The notes beneath the pieces are model-generated. The model was not told where the DNA came from. It saw nothing but the letters and a program-made list of their open reading frames with translations, and searched no databases. Of a DNA stretch of 61,487 nt, positions 53,002 to 61,373 are shown in pieces; positions within the stretch are counted from its first letter, which is position 1; each line of letters starts with the position of its first letter. The DNA lies in the NCBI GenBank assembly GCA_017445995.1, contig JAFSRT010000022.1, positions 1-61,487 of the forward strand. Direction: 5' to 3'. This DNA is from Clostridia bacterium. Lineage in GTDB: Bacteria; Bacillota; Clostridia; Christensenellales; Borkfalkiaceae. Position numbers and translations under genes: made by a program.

Positions 53002-54561
53002 CTATTCGATAACGTTTTCAATCTTTTTATCGAAAGCGTTTTCGATAACTTTATCGTCCGGTTTTTGAGTAAACAGACTAACGACTATCGTGATGATTAT
53101 CGAGAACGCCATACAGATTACGCCGATAATAGGCGAATTATTTACGCCGTTTTTCAGGATTGCACCGAAACCGCTGTCAAACCCCGCCGTAATTCCGCCG
53201 AATACTACTATAAGCACGGCGGTTAAAACTATACCGCCGATAACGGACGAAATGGCGCCCGCCTTCGTAAGTTTTTTGTTATATAGTCCCAAAACGAACG
53301 GACCGAAGAAACAACCCGAAAGCGTACCCCAAGAAAGCCCCATTAAGTATGCGATAGCGGAAATCTGGTATTTTTTATTTAATATTGCGATAGCGACCGA
53401 TAAAATAACGAATACGATACAAGTAATTCTCATAGTAAGCGTAACTGCCTTATCGGACGCGTTTTTGTTTATAGAACCCTTATATAAATCGATAGACAAA
53501 ACGGAAGACGACGCAAGTGCAACCGACGCAAGGGTTGACATACTCGCCGATAAAACGAGAACAGCGATAAGCCCCTTAAAGCCCGACGGAATAACTTTAT
53601 TAAGCATTTGCGGAACTATATTGTCCGTACCGCCGATTGTCTGAACTTCGGTGTAGAATAAATGCCCGAGTGAACCGATAAAGTAAGCGGAAACACCGAC
53701 GATAAACGCAAAAATCGTGCTGACAACAGTGCCTTGCATTATTGCTTTTTTGTCCCTTACCGCATAATATTTGTGTACCGTTTGCGGAAGCCCGTAAACG
53801 CCGACGCTTGTAAGCAATATAAGCGAAATCAAAACGATAAGCGGTGAAGATAAAAATCCTTTATCGCCGTAAGCAGGGAAAAGCCCGAAACCGTTACTTG
53901 ATAATTCATTAAGCCCCGCAAAACCCTGAACTTTATCGTTAATCATAAAGAATATTACCATAACGGCAACGCCCAAGAGCATAATTATACCTTGTACGAA
54001 ATCGGAAAGCGAAGTTGCAAAATAACCGCCGAATACTAAATATAACGCCGTTAAAAGCGCAAGCCCCACTATTACGAACAAGCCCTGCGTTTCGTTAAAG
54101 CCGAACATTGCCTGAAACAAGTTCCCCAGCCCGTTATAAACGGACGCTGCGTAAGGAATAAGCATTACGAAAATCAGTATTGCCGAAATCTTTTTTAAAA
54201 ACGGCGAATTATAACGCTTTTCAAAAAAGTCAGGCATAGTTTTTGCTGATAATCTATTCGTCATATTCTTTGTGCGTTTTGCTAAAAGCATCCAGGCAAG
54301 AAGCCCGCCGATAAAGGCGTTGCCGACCCCTATCCAGATTGCCGAAAGCCCGAAGTTCCAACCGAACTTACCCGCATAACCGATAAAGATTACCGCGGAA
54401 AAATAAGTCGTGCCGTAAGAAAACGCACTCATCCAACCGTTGACACCCTTTTTGCCGGCAAGTAAAAAATCGTCCGCCGTGTTGGCTTTCTTTCGCGTGT
54501 AAACGGCGATAAACACCATTGATGCGATAAATAATAATAAGACCATTATATCGAGTACCAT
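53002..54561 (-). CDS. sodium:solute symporter (SSS family)
   Basis: 519 aa with about 13 membrane segments. SSS pattern: GWMSAFSYGTTYFSAVIFIGYAG (two parts, near 42-64), LSASMSTLASVALASSSVLSID near 330. The family imports sugars, amino acids or monocarboxylates with Na+. As first gene of the aryl-acid operon, an arylacetate or aromatic acid is the likely cargo. Start follows AAGGAG and the attenuator terminator. Confidence 0.92.
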   Translation of the reverse strand: MVLDIMVLLLFIASMVFIAVYTRKKANTADDFLLAGKKGVNGWMSAFSYGTTYFSAVIFIGYAGKFGWNFGLSAIWIGVGNAFIGGLLAWMLLAKRTKNMTNRLSAKTMPDFFEKRYNSPFLKKISAILIFVMLIPYAASVYNGLGNLFQAMFGFNETQGLFVIVGLALLTALYLVFGGYFATSLSDFVQGIIMLLGVAVMVIFFMINDKVQGFAGLNELSSNGFGLFPAYGDKGFLSSPLIVLISLILLTSVGVYGLPQTVHKYYAVRDKKAIMQGTVVSTIFAFIVGVSAYFIGSLGHLFYTEVQTIGGTDNIVPQMLNKVIPSGFKGLIAVLVLSASMSTLASVALASSSVLSIDLYKGSINKNASDKAVTLTMRITCIVFVILSVAIAILNKKYQISAIAYLMGLSWGTLSGCFFGPFVLGLYNKKLTKAGAISSVIGGIVLTAVLIVVFGGITAGFDSGFGAILKNGVNNSPIIGVICMAFSIIITIVVSLFTQKPDDKVIENAFDKKIENVIE

Positions 54562-54574
54562 ATTTTCTCCTTAT

Positions 54575-54600
54575 AAAAAACCGCTTGCAAGCAAGCGGTT
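54575..54600 (-). terminator. attenuator terminator before the symporter gene
   Basis: Perfect 9-bp stem AACCGCTTG / CAAGCGGTT with CTTG loop (54600-54579), then six T, 13 bp before the symporter start. Its 5' arm (AACCGC) can pair instead with GCGGTT at 54641-54636. Confidence 0.92.
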
Positions 54601-54635
54601 ATAATCAACATACTTATTAAAAACTATCTTAAAAA

Positions 54636-54641
54636 AACCGC
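54636..54641 (-). promoter_or_regulatory. antiterminator segment
   Basis: GCGGTT located 3 nt after the leader-peptide stop, complementary to the 5' arm AACCGC of the terminator. A ribosome at the stop codon would cover it; one stalled at the Tyr/Phe codons would leave it free. Confidence 0.75.
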
Positions 54642-54644
54642 ATA

Positions 54645-54719
54645 TTAAAACTGAACACCATTAAAGTAATAGTATCCGAAGAAATAATATCCGTAAAAAT
54701 ATTTTTTCATGATAGCCAT
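54645..54719 (-). CDS. Tyr/Phe-rich leader peptide of the aryl-acid operon
   Basis: 24 codons from ATG 54719 (AGGG upstream) or 21 from ATG 54710, stop TAA at 54645. Twelve of 24 residues are aromatic (seven Tyr, five Phe), concentrated in YFYGYYFFGYYYF. Tyr and Phe codons lie at 54701-54648, and the stop lies 3 nt before the antiterminator segment. This is the classical arrangement of a ribosome-mediated attenuator like pheL, here sensing Tyr and Phe together. It is followed by the operon for arylacetate and aromatic 2-oxoacid metabolism. Confidence 0.87.
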   Translation of the reverse strand: MAIMKKYFYGYYFFGYYYFNGVQF

Positions 54720-54737
54720 AATTTTTACCCTAAAAAA

Positions 54738-54766
54738 ATAATATTACAATACGGCGTTTTTGTCAA
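54738..54766 (-). promoter_or_regulatory. promoter of the aryl-acid operon
   Basis: TTGACA (54766-54761), 17-nt spacer, TATTAT (54743-54738). Predicted start near 54731, 12 nt before the leader peptide. Confidence 0.85.
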
Positions 54767-54805
54767 GTATATATCAAAAAATATTTTGATTTTTTAACGA
54801 TTTTT

Positions 54806-55411
54806 CTATAAAAGACCGTAAAAAACAATACCTAACGGCGCGGATATAACAATTAACAGTATCGGCGAAATATTTTTCTTTTTTATAAGTTTATAAGTCA
54901 GCCAAACGATAAATATAATTGTAATGATAATAAGCGATTTAAAGTCGAAAGAAAAACCGCCCGATATCTTGGTTATTCCAAAGATTACGGCGAGTATCAT
55001 CGATAGCCCCGTCGCAATAATAAGCCCTATTACAACAGGTCTTACTCCGCTTAAAAACGCTTGCACTCCCTTAAACTTTAACAGGTTTTTTATAAGGCTT
55101 ACTATAATAAGCATTATAATAAATGCAGGTAAAACGACGGCACAAGTCGCAATAAGAGCCCCCAAAAATCCGCCCAACACCGTTCCGAAAAGCGAATACC
55201 CTTTGAAATAGCCGATAAAAGTCGCCATATTGATTGCAATAGGCCCAGGGGTCGATTCGGAAACTGCGATGAAGTTCATTAGTTCGTGATAAGTAAGCCA
55301 ACCTTTTTTTAGCACTTCGTCTTTTAACACGGATATCATACCGTATCCGCCACCGAAGGAAATCGCGCCTATTTTTAAAAAAGTCAAAAATAAATCCAAC
55401 AGTAAAGGCAT
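54806..55411 (-). CDS. chromate-transporter family half, second
   Basis: 201 aa with about six membrane segments. CHR-family motifs FGGGYGMISVLKDEVL (near 18), SESTPGPIAINMATFIGY (near 50). Paired short CHR proteins form heterodimeric anion transporters; chromate may not be the natural substrate. Its start shares a base with the preceding stop. Confidence 0.9.
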   Translation of the reverse strand: MPLLLDLFLTFLKIGAISFGGGYGMISVLKDEVLKKGWLTYHELMNFIAVSESTPGPIAINMATFIGYFKGYSLFGTVLGGFLGALIATCAVVLPAFIIMLIIVSLIKNLLKFKGVQAFLSGVRPVVIGLIIATGLSMILAVIFGITKISGGFSFDFKSLIIITIIFIVWLTYKLIKKKNISPILLIVISAPLGIVFYGLL

Positions 55412-56019
55412 TATTTATTCCCCCCGTTATCATTATTTTTCTTTTCAAATTTTTTTTCGCGGATAAATGCTATTATATAAAATACTATTCCGATAAATCC
55501 GCCTATTAAAATATAATAGATAGACGAAAAAGAAATGGCAAACACCGAACAAGTTATAACCGACACTACCGTAAGCGCCATTAAAACGATATTAAACGGC
55601 GTTTTTTTGATACCGTTAAAGAGTTTTATTCCCGCGGTTAAAATAATGAACGCGACCGCAACTTCAATCCCCTTAAACGCGTACGCAACGACCTTTATAC
55701 TTAAAAAAGCCCGAAAGAAAATAGAAATAATAAAGATAATTATAAAAGACGGCAAAACCACGCCGAGAGTCGCGAAAACCGAACCGAAAAAACCGCCTGA
55801 TTTATACCCGATAAAGGTCGCCGTATTTACGGCGATAGGACCGGGGGTCGATTCCGCTATCGATATAATATCGAGATATTCGTCCTTATTTAATACGCCT
55901 TTTTTTTCGACGAGTTCCCTTTCGATAATCGCAATCATTGCGTATCCGCCACCGAAAGTAAACAGCCCGATTTTAAACATCGTCAAAAACAAGGATAAAA
56001 GTGATTTTAATTTATTCAT
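55411..56019 (-). CDS. chromate-transporter family half, first
   Basis: 202 aa, same family and topology: FGGGYAMIAIIERELV near 22 and AESTPGPIAVNTATFIGYK near 52. It carries a charged C-terminal tail. First of the two-gene unit, with a promoter at 56043-56071. Confidence 0.9.
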   Translation of the reverse strand: MNKLKSLLSLFLTMFKIGLFTFGGGYAMIAIIERELVEKKGVLNKDEYLDIISIAESTPGPIAVNTATFIGYKSGGFFGSVFATLGVVLPSFIIIFIISIFFRAFLSIKVVAYAFKGIEVAVAFIILTAGIKLFNGIKKTPFNIVLMALTVVSVITCSVFAISFSSIYYILIGGFIGIVFYIIAFIREKKFEKKNNDNGGNK

Positions 56020-56042
56020 TTCTATTTTACCTTTATAATAGT

Positions 56043-56071
56043 ATTATACCATAAAACCCGTTAAACAACAA
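56043..56071 (-). promoter_or_regulatory. chromate-transporter operon promoter
   Basis: TTGTTG (56071-56066), 17-nt spacer, TATAAT (56048-56043). Confidence 0.7.
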
Positions 56072-56095
56072 TTATTTTTTATCGTTAAAAACCCG

Positions 56096-56131
56096 AAAAA
56101 AATCACCCGACTTAATAAAAAAGTCGGGTGA
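56096..56131 (-). terminator. potABCD operon terminator
   Basis: 11-bp stem TCACCCGACTT (56103-56113) / AAGTCGGGTGA (56121-56131), followed on the minus strand by seven T. Confidence 0.92.
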
Positions 56132-56144
56132 AATATTTTTATTA

Positions 56145-57422
56145 TCAGGCTTTTATTTCCTGCCACATATTGTTTATTCTTTCGTTTGCTTCGTTAGGGT
56201 AATAATTCATACCAACGCAACGGTTAATAACCGAAATGTCAGGGTATTGTGCGGAAAACTGTCTATTTTCTTCGCTGAACGATACCGAGAAACTACCTTC
56301 GCCGAAGAAATAAGATAAGTCTACCGAAAATTCTCCGTCGTCTTCGCCGTAAGTTTCTTTAACCCAGTTAAAGATTTCCTGTCCGCCGACGCAACTTACG
56401 TATCCGATATATTCCATATTTTTAATTACGTTAGAAGGTCTGCTCATAAAGTTTATAAACTCTTGCGCGATAGCCTTATTCTTCGCGTTTTTAACGATAC
56501 ACCAACCGTCGTACCAAACGTTACTGCCTTCTTCCGGAACGATAAAATTAAGCGTCTTTTCTTCTTCGTCCGCTTCGTCAAGCGCGTAAACGCCGTCGCC
56601 ACTCCAAGCAACGTAAATATCGGTATCGCCTTTTATTATAGAATCTTTTCCGCTGTCAACTTCCATAGCGTAGCAGTTCGTTTTAGCGGTCTTTAATACT
56701 TCTTTTACTTTACCTACCGCTTCTACCGACGTATTGTTAAAGATAGCCGATAAAGTCGTCTGGTAAGCGTTTAAGTCGTTATTGAGTTCGAAAGCCGATT
56801 TAGCGTTATAAAGTTCTTCGTTATAGGCCTTTGCAAGACCTACGAAATAAGTGTCCCTTACGCTGTCTTTTATCGTGAACTTTTTGTTATAGGTATCGTT
56901 CCATAAAACGTTCCAAGACTTAACGTCTTCTTCGTTTACCGTTTCAGGATTATAAGCGATACCGATAGTGCCCCACATATAGCCCGCCGCGTAATCTGCA
57001 AGCGATTTCGTGCCGTTTTCCGTCGTGAACGAAATAGATTTAAGTTTAGCGTCGATATACGGCGAAACGTACTGTTTATATTCGCCGTCAGTTAAGGAAA
57101 GTTCTTCAAGCATACCTTCCCTTGCCATTTTTTCAATCATATAATCGGACGGGCAGATTAAGTCGTACGTGTCGGGATTGATTTTAACGTTCGAATACAT
57201 ATTTTCAAGCGTATCGAAACAATCGTATTTGATTTTTAACTTAACGCCGTGTTTTTCTTTATATTCTTTTTTAAAGTCTTCAAGCAAGTCTTCGTCGATA
57301 TAGTCCTGACAGTTGTAAATAACGAGTTCGTCAAACTTACCGCAACCGATAAATTGCATACAAGTCAGAACGAGTAATAGGCATAAAAATGCCGATAGCA
57401 ATCTCTTTGTTAAAGTCTTCAT
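56145..57422 (-). CDS. potD: spermidine/putrescine-binding lipoprotein
   Basis: 425 aa. Lipoprotein signal with lipobox FIGC (Cys near 27), then the polyamine-binding fold: IYNCQDYID (near 35), YDLICPSDYMIEKM (near 90), YAAGYMWGTIGIAYN (near 145), AWSGDG (near 275) and YDGWCIVKNAKNK. Longer than E. coli PotD (about 350 aa). Delivers polyamines to PotBC. Confidence 0.92.
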   Translation of the reverse strand: MKTLTKRLLSAFLCLLLVLTCMQFIGCGKFDELVIYNCQDYIDEDLLEDFKKEYKEKHGVKLKIKYDCFDTLENMYSNVKINPDTYDLICPSDYMIEKMAREGMLEELSLTDGEYKQYVSPYIDAKLKSISFTTENGTKSLADYAAGYMWGTIGIAYNPETVNEEDVKSWNVLWNDTYNKKFTIKDSVRDTYFVGLAKAYNEELYNAKSAFELNNDLNAYQTTLSAIFNNTSVEAVGKVKEVLKTAKTNCYAMEVDSGKDSIIKGDTDIYVAWSGDGVYALDEADEEEKTLNFIVPEEGSNVWYDGWCIVKNAKNKAIAQEFINFMSRPSNVIKNMEYIGYVSCVGGQEIFNWVKETYGEDDGEFSVDLSYFFGEGSFSVSFSEENRQFSAQYPDISVINRCVGMNYYPNEANERINNMWQEIKA

Positions 57423-57450
57423 AGTGTTCTCCTTTAATAAAAATATTTAT

Positions 57451-58233
57451 TTATCTGTTTTTTTCTTTCGTTTTTTTAAAACTCAAAACCACCGCGACAA
57501 CGACCATAATAACGAATAATACGGACGACAAAGCTCTCATTTCCGGCAAGAAGGAGTTTCTCGGTTTCGATAACGCCTTAAATACGTAAGTACTTATAGT
57601 TTCAAACCCCGTAGGGCGTAAATAAGTAGTTATCATATAATCGTCTAACGACAGCGTGATTGCAAGTAAGAACCCCGAAACAATCCCGGGGAATATTTGC
57701 GGTAAAACGACCTTAAACAGCGCCTGCGTCGGCGTTGCGCCAAGGTCTAACGACGCTTCGTAAGTGCTTCCGTCCATTTGTTTTAAGCGCGGTAAAACGG
57801 ATAAAACTACAAACGGCGTAAGCAGTACGATATGCCCGATTAAAAGCGCGACGTAAGATTTACCGAGTGATACGACTGCAAAAACCAACGCCAACGAAAT
57901 AGCGGTTACTATTTCCGCATTGATTACAGGTATCTGCGAAGAAGTTTTGGTAAACTTACCAAGCCACTTTTTATTATAGAAAATACCGATTGCGCCGACA
58001 GTCCCTAACACCGTTGAAACGGTTGCCGATAAAAGCGCAAGAATAAGCGTATCGATAATTATTTTTCGTATCTGTTCTTTTGAAACGAGATTTTGGTAAA
58101 GTTCGAAACTGAACCCCGACCAAACGCCCATCGTTCTACTCGAAGTAAAAGAGAAAATCAAAAGCAAGATAATCGGCGCATAGATAAAAATCAGAGCGAC
58201 GGTTATTATAAAAACCGAAAATGCTTTTTTCAT
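57451..58233 (-). CDS. potC: polyamine ABC transporter permease PotC
   Basis: 260 aa, six membrane segments, with the EAA-loop region YEASLDLGATPTQALFKVVLPQIFPG near 158 (given as two joined parts, YEASLDLGA and LPQIFPG). Overlaps potB by 4 bp. Confidence 0.93.
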   Translation of the reverse strand: MKKAFSVFIITVALIFIYAPIILLLIFSFTSSRTMGVWSGFSFELYQNLVSKEQIRKIIIDTLILALLSATVSTVLGTVGAIGIFYNKKWLGKFTKTSSQIPVINAEIVTAISLALVFAVVSLGKSYVALLIGHIVLLTPFVVLSVLPRLKQMDGSTYEASLDLGATPTQALFKVVLPQIFPGIVSGFLLAITLSLDDYMITTYLRPTGFETISTYVFKALSKPRNSFLPEMRALSSVLFVIMVVVAVVLSFKKTKEKNR

Positions 58234-59048
58234 AGCGTCGTCCCCCTACTGTTTTTATCTTCGGAAAATCCGCCCGTGAATAACGTCGAAATAAACATTA
58301 TTACGATTAGTATAAAGGCTATAACAGAACCGTAGTGCCAGTTGTCGCCCGTTCCGAACCATTGTTCGATGAACTTACCGATAATCGTAACCTTTCCGCT
58401 ACCGAAGGTGTCGCTTATAACGTAGCAGGTCATACACGGTAAGAACACCATAGTAATTCCGCTGAAAACCCCCGCAAGCGACAACGGGAAAGTAATTTTA
58501 GTAAACACCTTAACTTTATTCGCGCCAAGGTCGGACGCCGCTTCTTCATAACTTTTATCAAGGTTAGATAGCGTCGTAAAAAGCGGTAAAACCATAAACG
58601 GCAAGTAGTCGTATACCATACCGATAACGGTACTTAAATAGTTATATTTGGTTATTATGCCGAATAAATCGAGAAGTTCCTTCATCGCCATAGCGCGAAG
58701 AACGAAGTTTATCCACATAGGCATAATAAATAAAAACAACAAGATAACGTTTTTATTGCTTTTCATCCTTGCCAAAATAAAGGCAACGGGATATGCAATC
58801 AAAAGACAGATAAAAGTAGTCAGTAAAGATAGCCCGATACTGATAAGCAAGGTTTTAATGGACGCCCAACTCGAAAAAAACCAGATAAAGTTTTCAAAAC
58901 TTATCCGTCCGCTTTTTGAAGTAAACGCATAGTAAACGATAAGTATAAGCGGTAATATAACGAAAAACACCAAAAATATAGCGTAAGGAAAACAAAGATG
59001 CGCCCGCGTAAATGAAAAGCCTTTTTTAACTTTAACTTCGTTTTCCAT
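58230..59048 (-). CDS. potB: polyamine ABC transporter permease PotB
   Basis: 272 aa, six membrane segments, EAA loop with YEEAASDLGANK near 168 and ITFPLSLAGV. Start overlaps the potA stop (TAATG). Confidence 0.93.
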   Translation of the reverse strand: MENEVKVKKGFSFTRAHLCFPYAIFLVFFVILPLILIVYYAFTSKSGRISFENFIWFFSSWASIKTLLISIGLSLLTTFICLLIAYPVAFILARMKSNKNVILLFLFIMPMWINFVLRAMAMKELLDLFGIITKYNYLSTVIGMVYDYLPFMVLPLFTTLSNLDKSYEEAASDLGANKVKVFTKITFPLSLAGVFSGITMVFLPCMTCYVISDTFGSGKVTIIGKFIEQWFGTGDNWHYGSVIAFILIVIMFISTLFTGGFSEDKNSRGTTL

Positions 59049-60571
59049 TACTTTTTATTCTCCGCTTTTAATTTAAGAATAATTTTATCTTTCGGAATAA
59101 TAACGGAAACTCTGTCGTTTTCGTTCCACGTATCTTCCGTATCGAAAACGAAATCTTCTTCGTTCTCGTCCGTTCTTACTATCAACTGATAATGGTCGCC
59201 CTTATAGATGATTGACACGATGTTTCCGACAGCACCGCCCGCTTCTTCGTCGTCTGAAATCGAAATATCTTTAAGCCCCACTTCAACCTTAACGTCAACG
59301 TCGGTTAAGTCGAGTTTTTCACCTTCCGCGGTGATTAAATACCCTTCTTCGTCTAAAATCGAACCTTTATATAACTGCGTAACGTCGCACTCGAATTCGC
59401 CGTCGCCGAAACAAACCGTATTCTTTTTGGTAATATACCCGTCGAAAATATTTGACGAGAACTCTTTTTTCATAATATGAATATCGTCTGGTTTAATAAA
59501 CAGGCTGACTTTTTCGCCGATTTTTCTTTCAACGGTGTCCTGAATAACTATTTCCGTTTTGCCGACAAGCATAGTCATTTCGTAATGAACGCCCTTAAAA
59601 ACGGACGCTATTATTTCGCCCTTAACTTGTCCTTTATCTTCGTCCATCAGGAAAATATCTTCGGGACGAACTACAACGTCCACCTTTTCGTTTAATTCAA
59701 AATCGTCTACGCAATCGAAATTATGCGCGATAAATCTTACTTGTTTTTTACCGACCATAGTTCCGCTAAATATATTGCTTTCGCCGATAAAGTCGGCAAC
59801 GAAAGAGTTTTTCGGTTCGTTATAAATATCGGTCGGCGTGCCTATCTGCTGAATAACCCCGTCTTTCATAACGACTATGGTATCGCTCATTGTAAGCGCT
59901 TCTTCTTGGTCGTGCGTAACGTAAATAAAGGTAATACCGAGTTTTTTATGCATTTCGATAAGTTCGAGTTGCATATCTTTTCTCATTTTAAGGTCTAACG
60001 CGCCAAGCGGTTCGTCAAGCAATAAAATCTGCGGTTCGTTAACCAGCGCACGCGCTATCGCAACCCTTTGCTGTTGCCCGCCGGACAGCGTTGAAACGCT
60101 TCTCGTTTCAAAACCTTCAAGGTCTACCATTTTAAGAACTTTTTCAACTTTTTCGGCAATTACCTGCTTGGAAAGTTTAGTTGCTTTATACGTTATATTG
60201 CCGTTTTTATCTTTAACTTCGGTCATCACCCTTTTAAGTTTAAGACCGAACGCTATATTATCGAAAATATTAAGGTGCGGAAACAACGCGTAGCGTTGAA
60301 ATACCGTGTTAATAGGTCTTTTATTCGGCGGTAAATTGCTTATATCTTTGCCGTTTAATAAAATCTGACCCGAAGTCGGCGTATCGAAACCCGCTATCAT
60401 ACGTAGCGTAGTAGTTTTTCCGCAACCGGACGGACCTAAAAAGGTTACGAATTCACCACGTCGAACGTATAAGTTCATCTCGTTTACGGCGTAAACGCCT
60501 TCTTCAAAAGATTTCGTAACGTTAATAAGTTCGATTATTTTTTCATTTTTTTCATTAGTATTATTTGCCAT
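59048..60571 (-). CDS. potA: polyamine ABC transporter ATPase PotA, with duplicated C-terminal domain
   Basis: 507 aa; usual PotA is about 350-380. ABC domain: Walker [10 protein letters not shown] (near 45), signature LSGGQQQR (near 163), [11 protein letters not shown]. After the ABC domain, two TOBE-like units occur, one near 315-370 ([16 protein letters not shown]) and another near 440-505 ([16 protein letters not shown]), so the regulatory region is enlarged or duplicated. Energises polyamine uptake. Confidence 0.94.
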   Translation of the reverse strand: MANNTNEKNEKIIELINVTKSFEEGVYAVNEMNLYVRRGEFVTFLGPSGCGKTTTLRMIAGFDTPTSGQILLNGKDISNLPPNKRPINTVFQRYALFPHLNIFDNIAFGLKLKRVMTEVKDKNGNITYKATKLSKQVIAEKVEKVLKMVDLEGFETRSVSTLSGGQQQRVAIARALVNEPQILLLDEPLGALDLKMRKDMQLELIEMHKKLGITFIYVTHDQEEALTMSDTIVVMKDGVIQQIGTPTDIYNEPKNSFVADFIGESNIFSGTMVGKKQVRFIAHNFDCVDDFELNEKVDVVVRPEDIFLMDEDKGQVKGEIIASVFKGVHYEMTMLVGKTEIVIQDTVERKIGEKVSLFIKPDDIHIMKKEFSSNIFDGYITKKNTVCFGDGEFECDVTQLYKGSILDEEGYLITAEGEKLDLTDVDVKVEVGLKDISISDDEEAGGAVGNIVSIIYKGDHYQLIVRTDENEEDFVFDTEDTWNENDRVSVIIPKDKIILKLKAENKK

Positions 60572-60586
60572 ACTATCTCCTTAAAA

Positions 60587-61123
60587 TTAAAAACTCGGTG
60601 GTGAAGAAACCCAAATAAACTCCGCGTCGACTTTACCGCGGTTTACAATCAAATGCACTTTGTCGCTCGTAAAATAAAAACTTTCGCCCTTTTTTACTTT
60701 TATTTTGCGCTTCCCGATAACTATTATTATTTCGCCGTGAATTACAAACCCGAACTCTTCCCCTTCGTGCGGAAAATCTTCGTCAGTCGTCGCACCCGCT
60801 TTTAGTACTATGTGTATCGGTTCCATTGCGTTTTTCTGCGCGTTAGGAACAAGCCAGTTAAGTGTGTATTCGTCGGTTTTTTTCTCTATAAACTCGTTTT
60901 TCGAAAAAACGATTTTATCTTCCTGTTCGTCTTCGGCAAAAAACTCTTTTAAGTTAGTACCGAGTGCTGACAAAATATCGATAAGCGTCGCAATAGACGG
61001 CGATGTTAAGTCGTTTTCCAACTGCGATATATAGCCTTTCGTCAGTTCGCACCTGTCGGCAAGTTCTTCCTGCGTCAGTTCGCAAGACAATCTTAAATCT
61101 TTAATTTTTTCCCCGATTACCAC
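60587..61123 (-). CDS. XRE-cupin transcriptional regulator of the pot operon
   Basis: 178 aa from a GTG start with CGGAG upstream. N-terminal helix-turn-helix (about 5-60, EELADRCELTKGYISQLE) and a C-terminal cupin (about 105-178, HEGEEFGFVIHGE). Relatives (PuuR type) sit upstream of potABCD and bind polyamines or a related ligand. First gene of the five-gene unit, 15 bp before potA. Inverted repeats just upstream suggest autoregulation. Confidence 0.93.
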   Translation of the reverse strand: MVIGEKIKDLRLSCELTQEELADRCELTKGYISQLENDLTSPSIATLIDILSALGTNLKEFFAEDEQEDKIVFSKNEFIEKKTDEYTLNWLVPNAQKNAMEPIHIVLKAGATTDEDFPHEGEEFGFVIHGEIIIVIGKRKIKVKKGESFYFTSDKVHLIVNRGKVDAEFIWVSSPPSF

Positions 61124-61144
61124 TAAAAATCAACTCCGTTACGT

Positions 61145-61188
61145 AAGTTTAGAGAGTTTTAACAAAAAGTTTAATAAATCTAAACTTT
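61145..61188. promoter_or_regulatory. candidate operator repeats for the XRE-cupin regulator
   Basis: AAGTTTA at 61145-61151 and 61167-61173, and inverted TAAACTT at 61181-61187. The central pair forms AAAGTTTA-N7-TAAACTTT. They lie between the -10 box and the start codon. Confidence 0.6.
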
Positions 61189-61200
61189 AATTTTGATTTT

Positions 61201-61229
61201 ATTATATGTATTTCAAAAAAATATGTCAA
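61201..61229 (-). promoter_or_regulatory. promoter of the XRE-cupin-potABCD operon
   Basis: Perfect consensus TTGACA (61229-61224), 17-nt spacer, TATAAT (61206-61201). Confidence 0.9.
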
Positions 61230-61344
61230 ACATTTTTACGCATTTTTTACAATTTTTTTAATTTTTTTGCAAGAAAAAAGTATATGAAAACGGCACTTAA
61301 AAAAGCACCGTTAAAACTATTGAAATGAACATATAATTACCGCA

Positions 61345-61373
61345 TTGACACAACAAAAATATACCTATATCTT
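61345..61373 (+). promoter_or_regulatory. possible outward promoter at the window end
   Basis: TTGACA (61345-61350), 17-nt spacer, TATCTT (61368-61373). The stretch 61230-61487 is very AT-rich and has no gene that I can support; this promoter might serve a gene beyond the window. Confidence 0.35.

Noticed and set aside
54645..54719. Leader peptide as a small toxin or structural Gly/Tyr peptide
   Set aside because: It has no dedicated terminator of its own apart from the attenuator, its stop is precisely placed before the antiterminator segment, and the operon downstream handles aromatic compounds.
54806..56019. Two chromate-transporter genes as a frameshifted single gene
   Set aside because: Each has a complete set of motifs near its own N-terminus and a proper start; paired short CHR proteins are a known arrangement.
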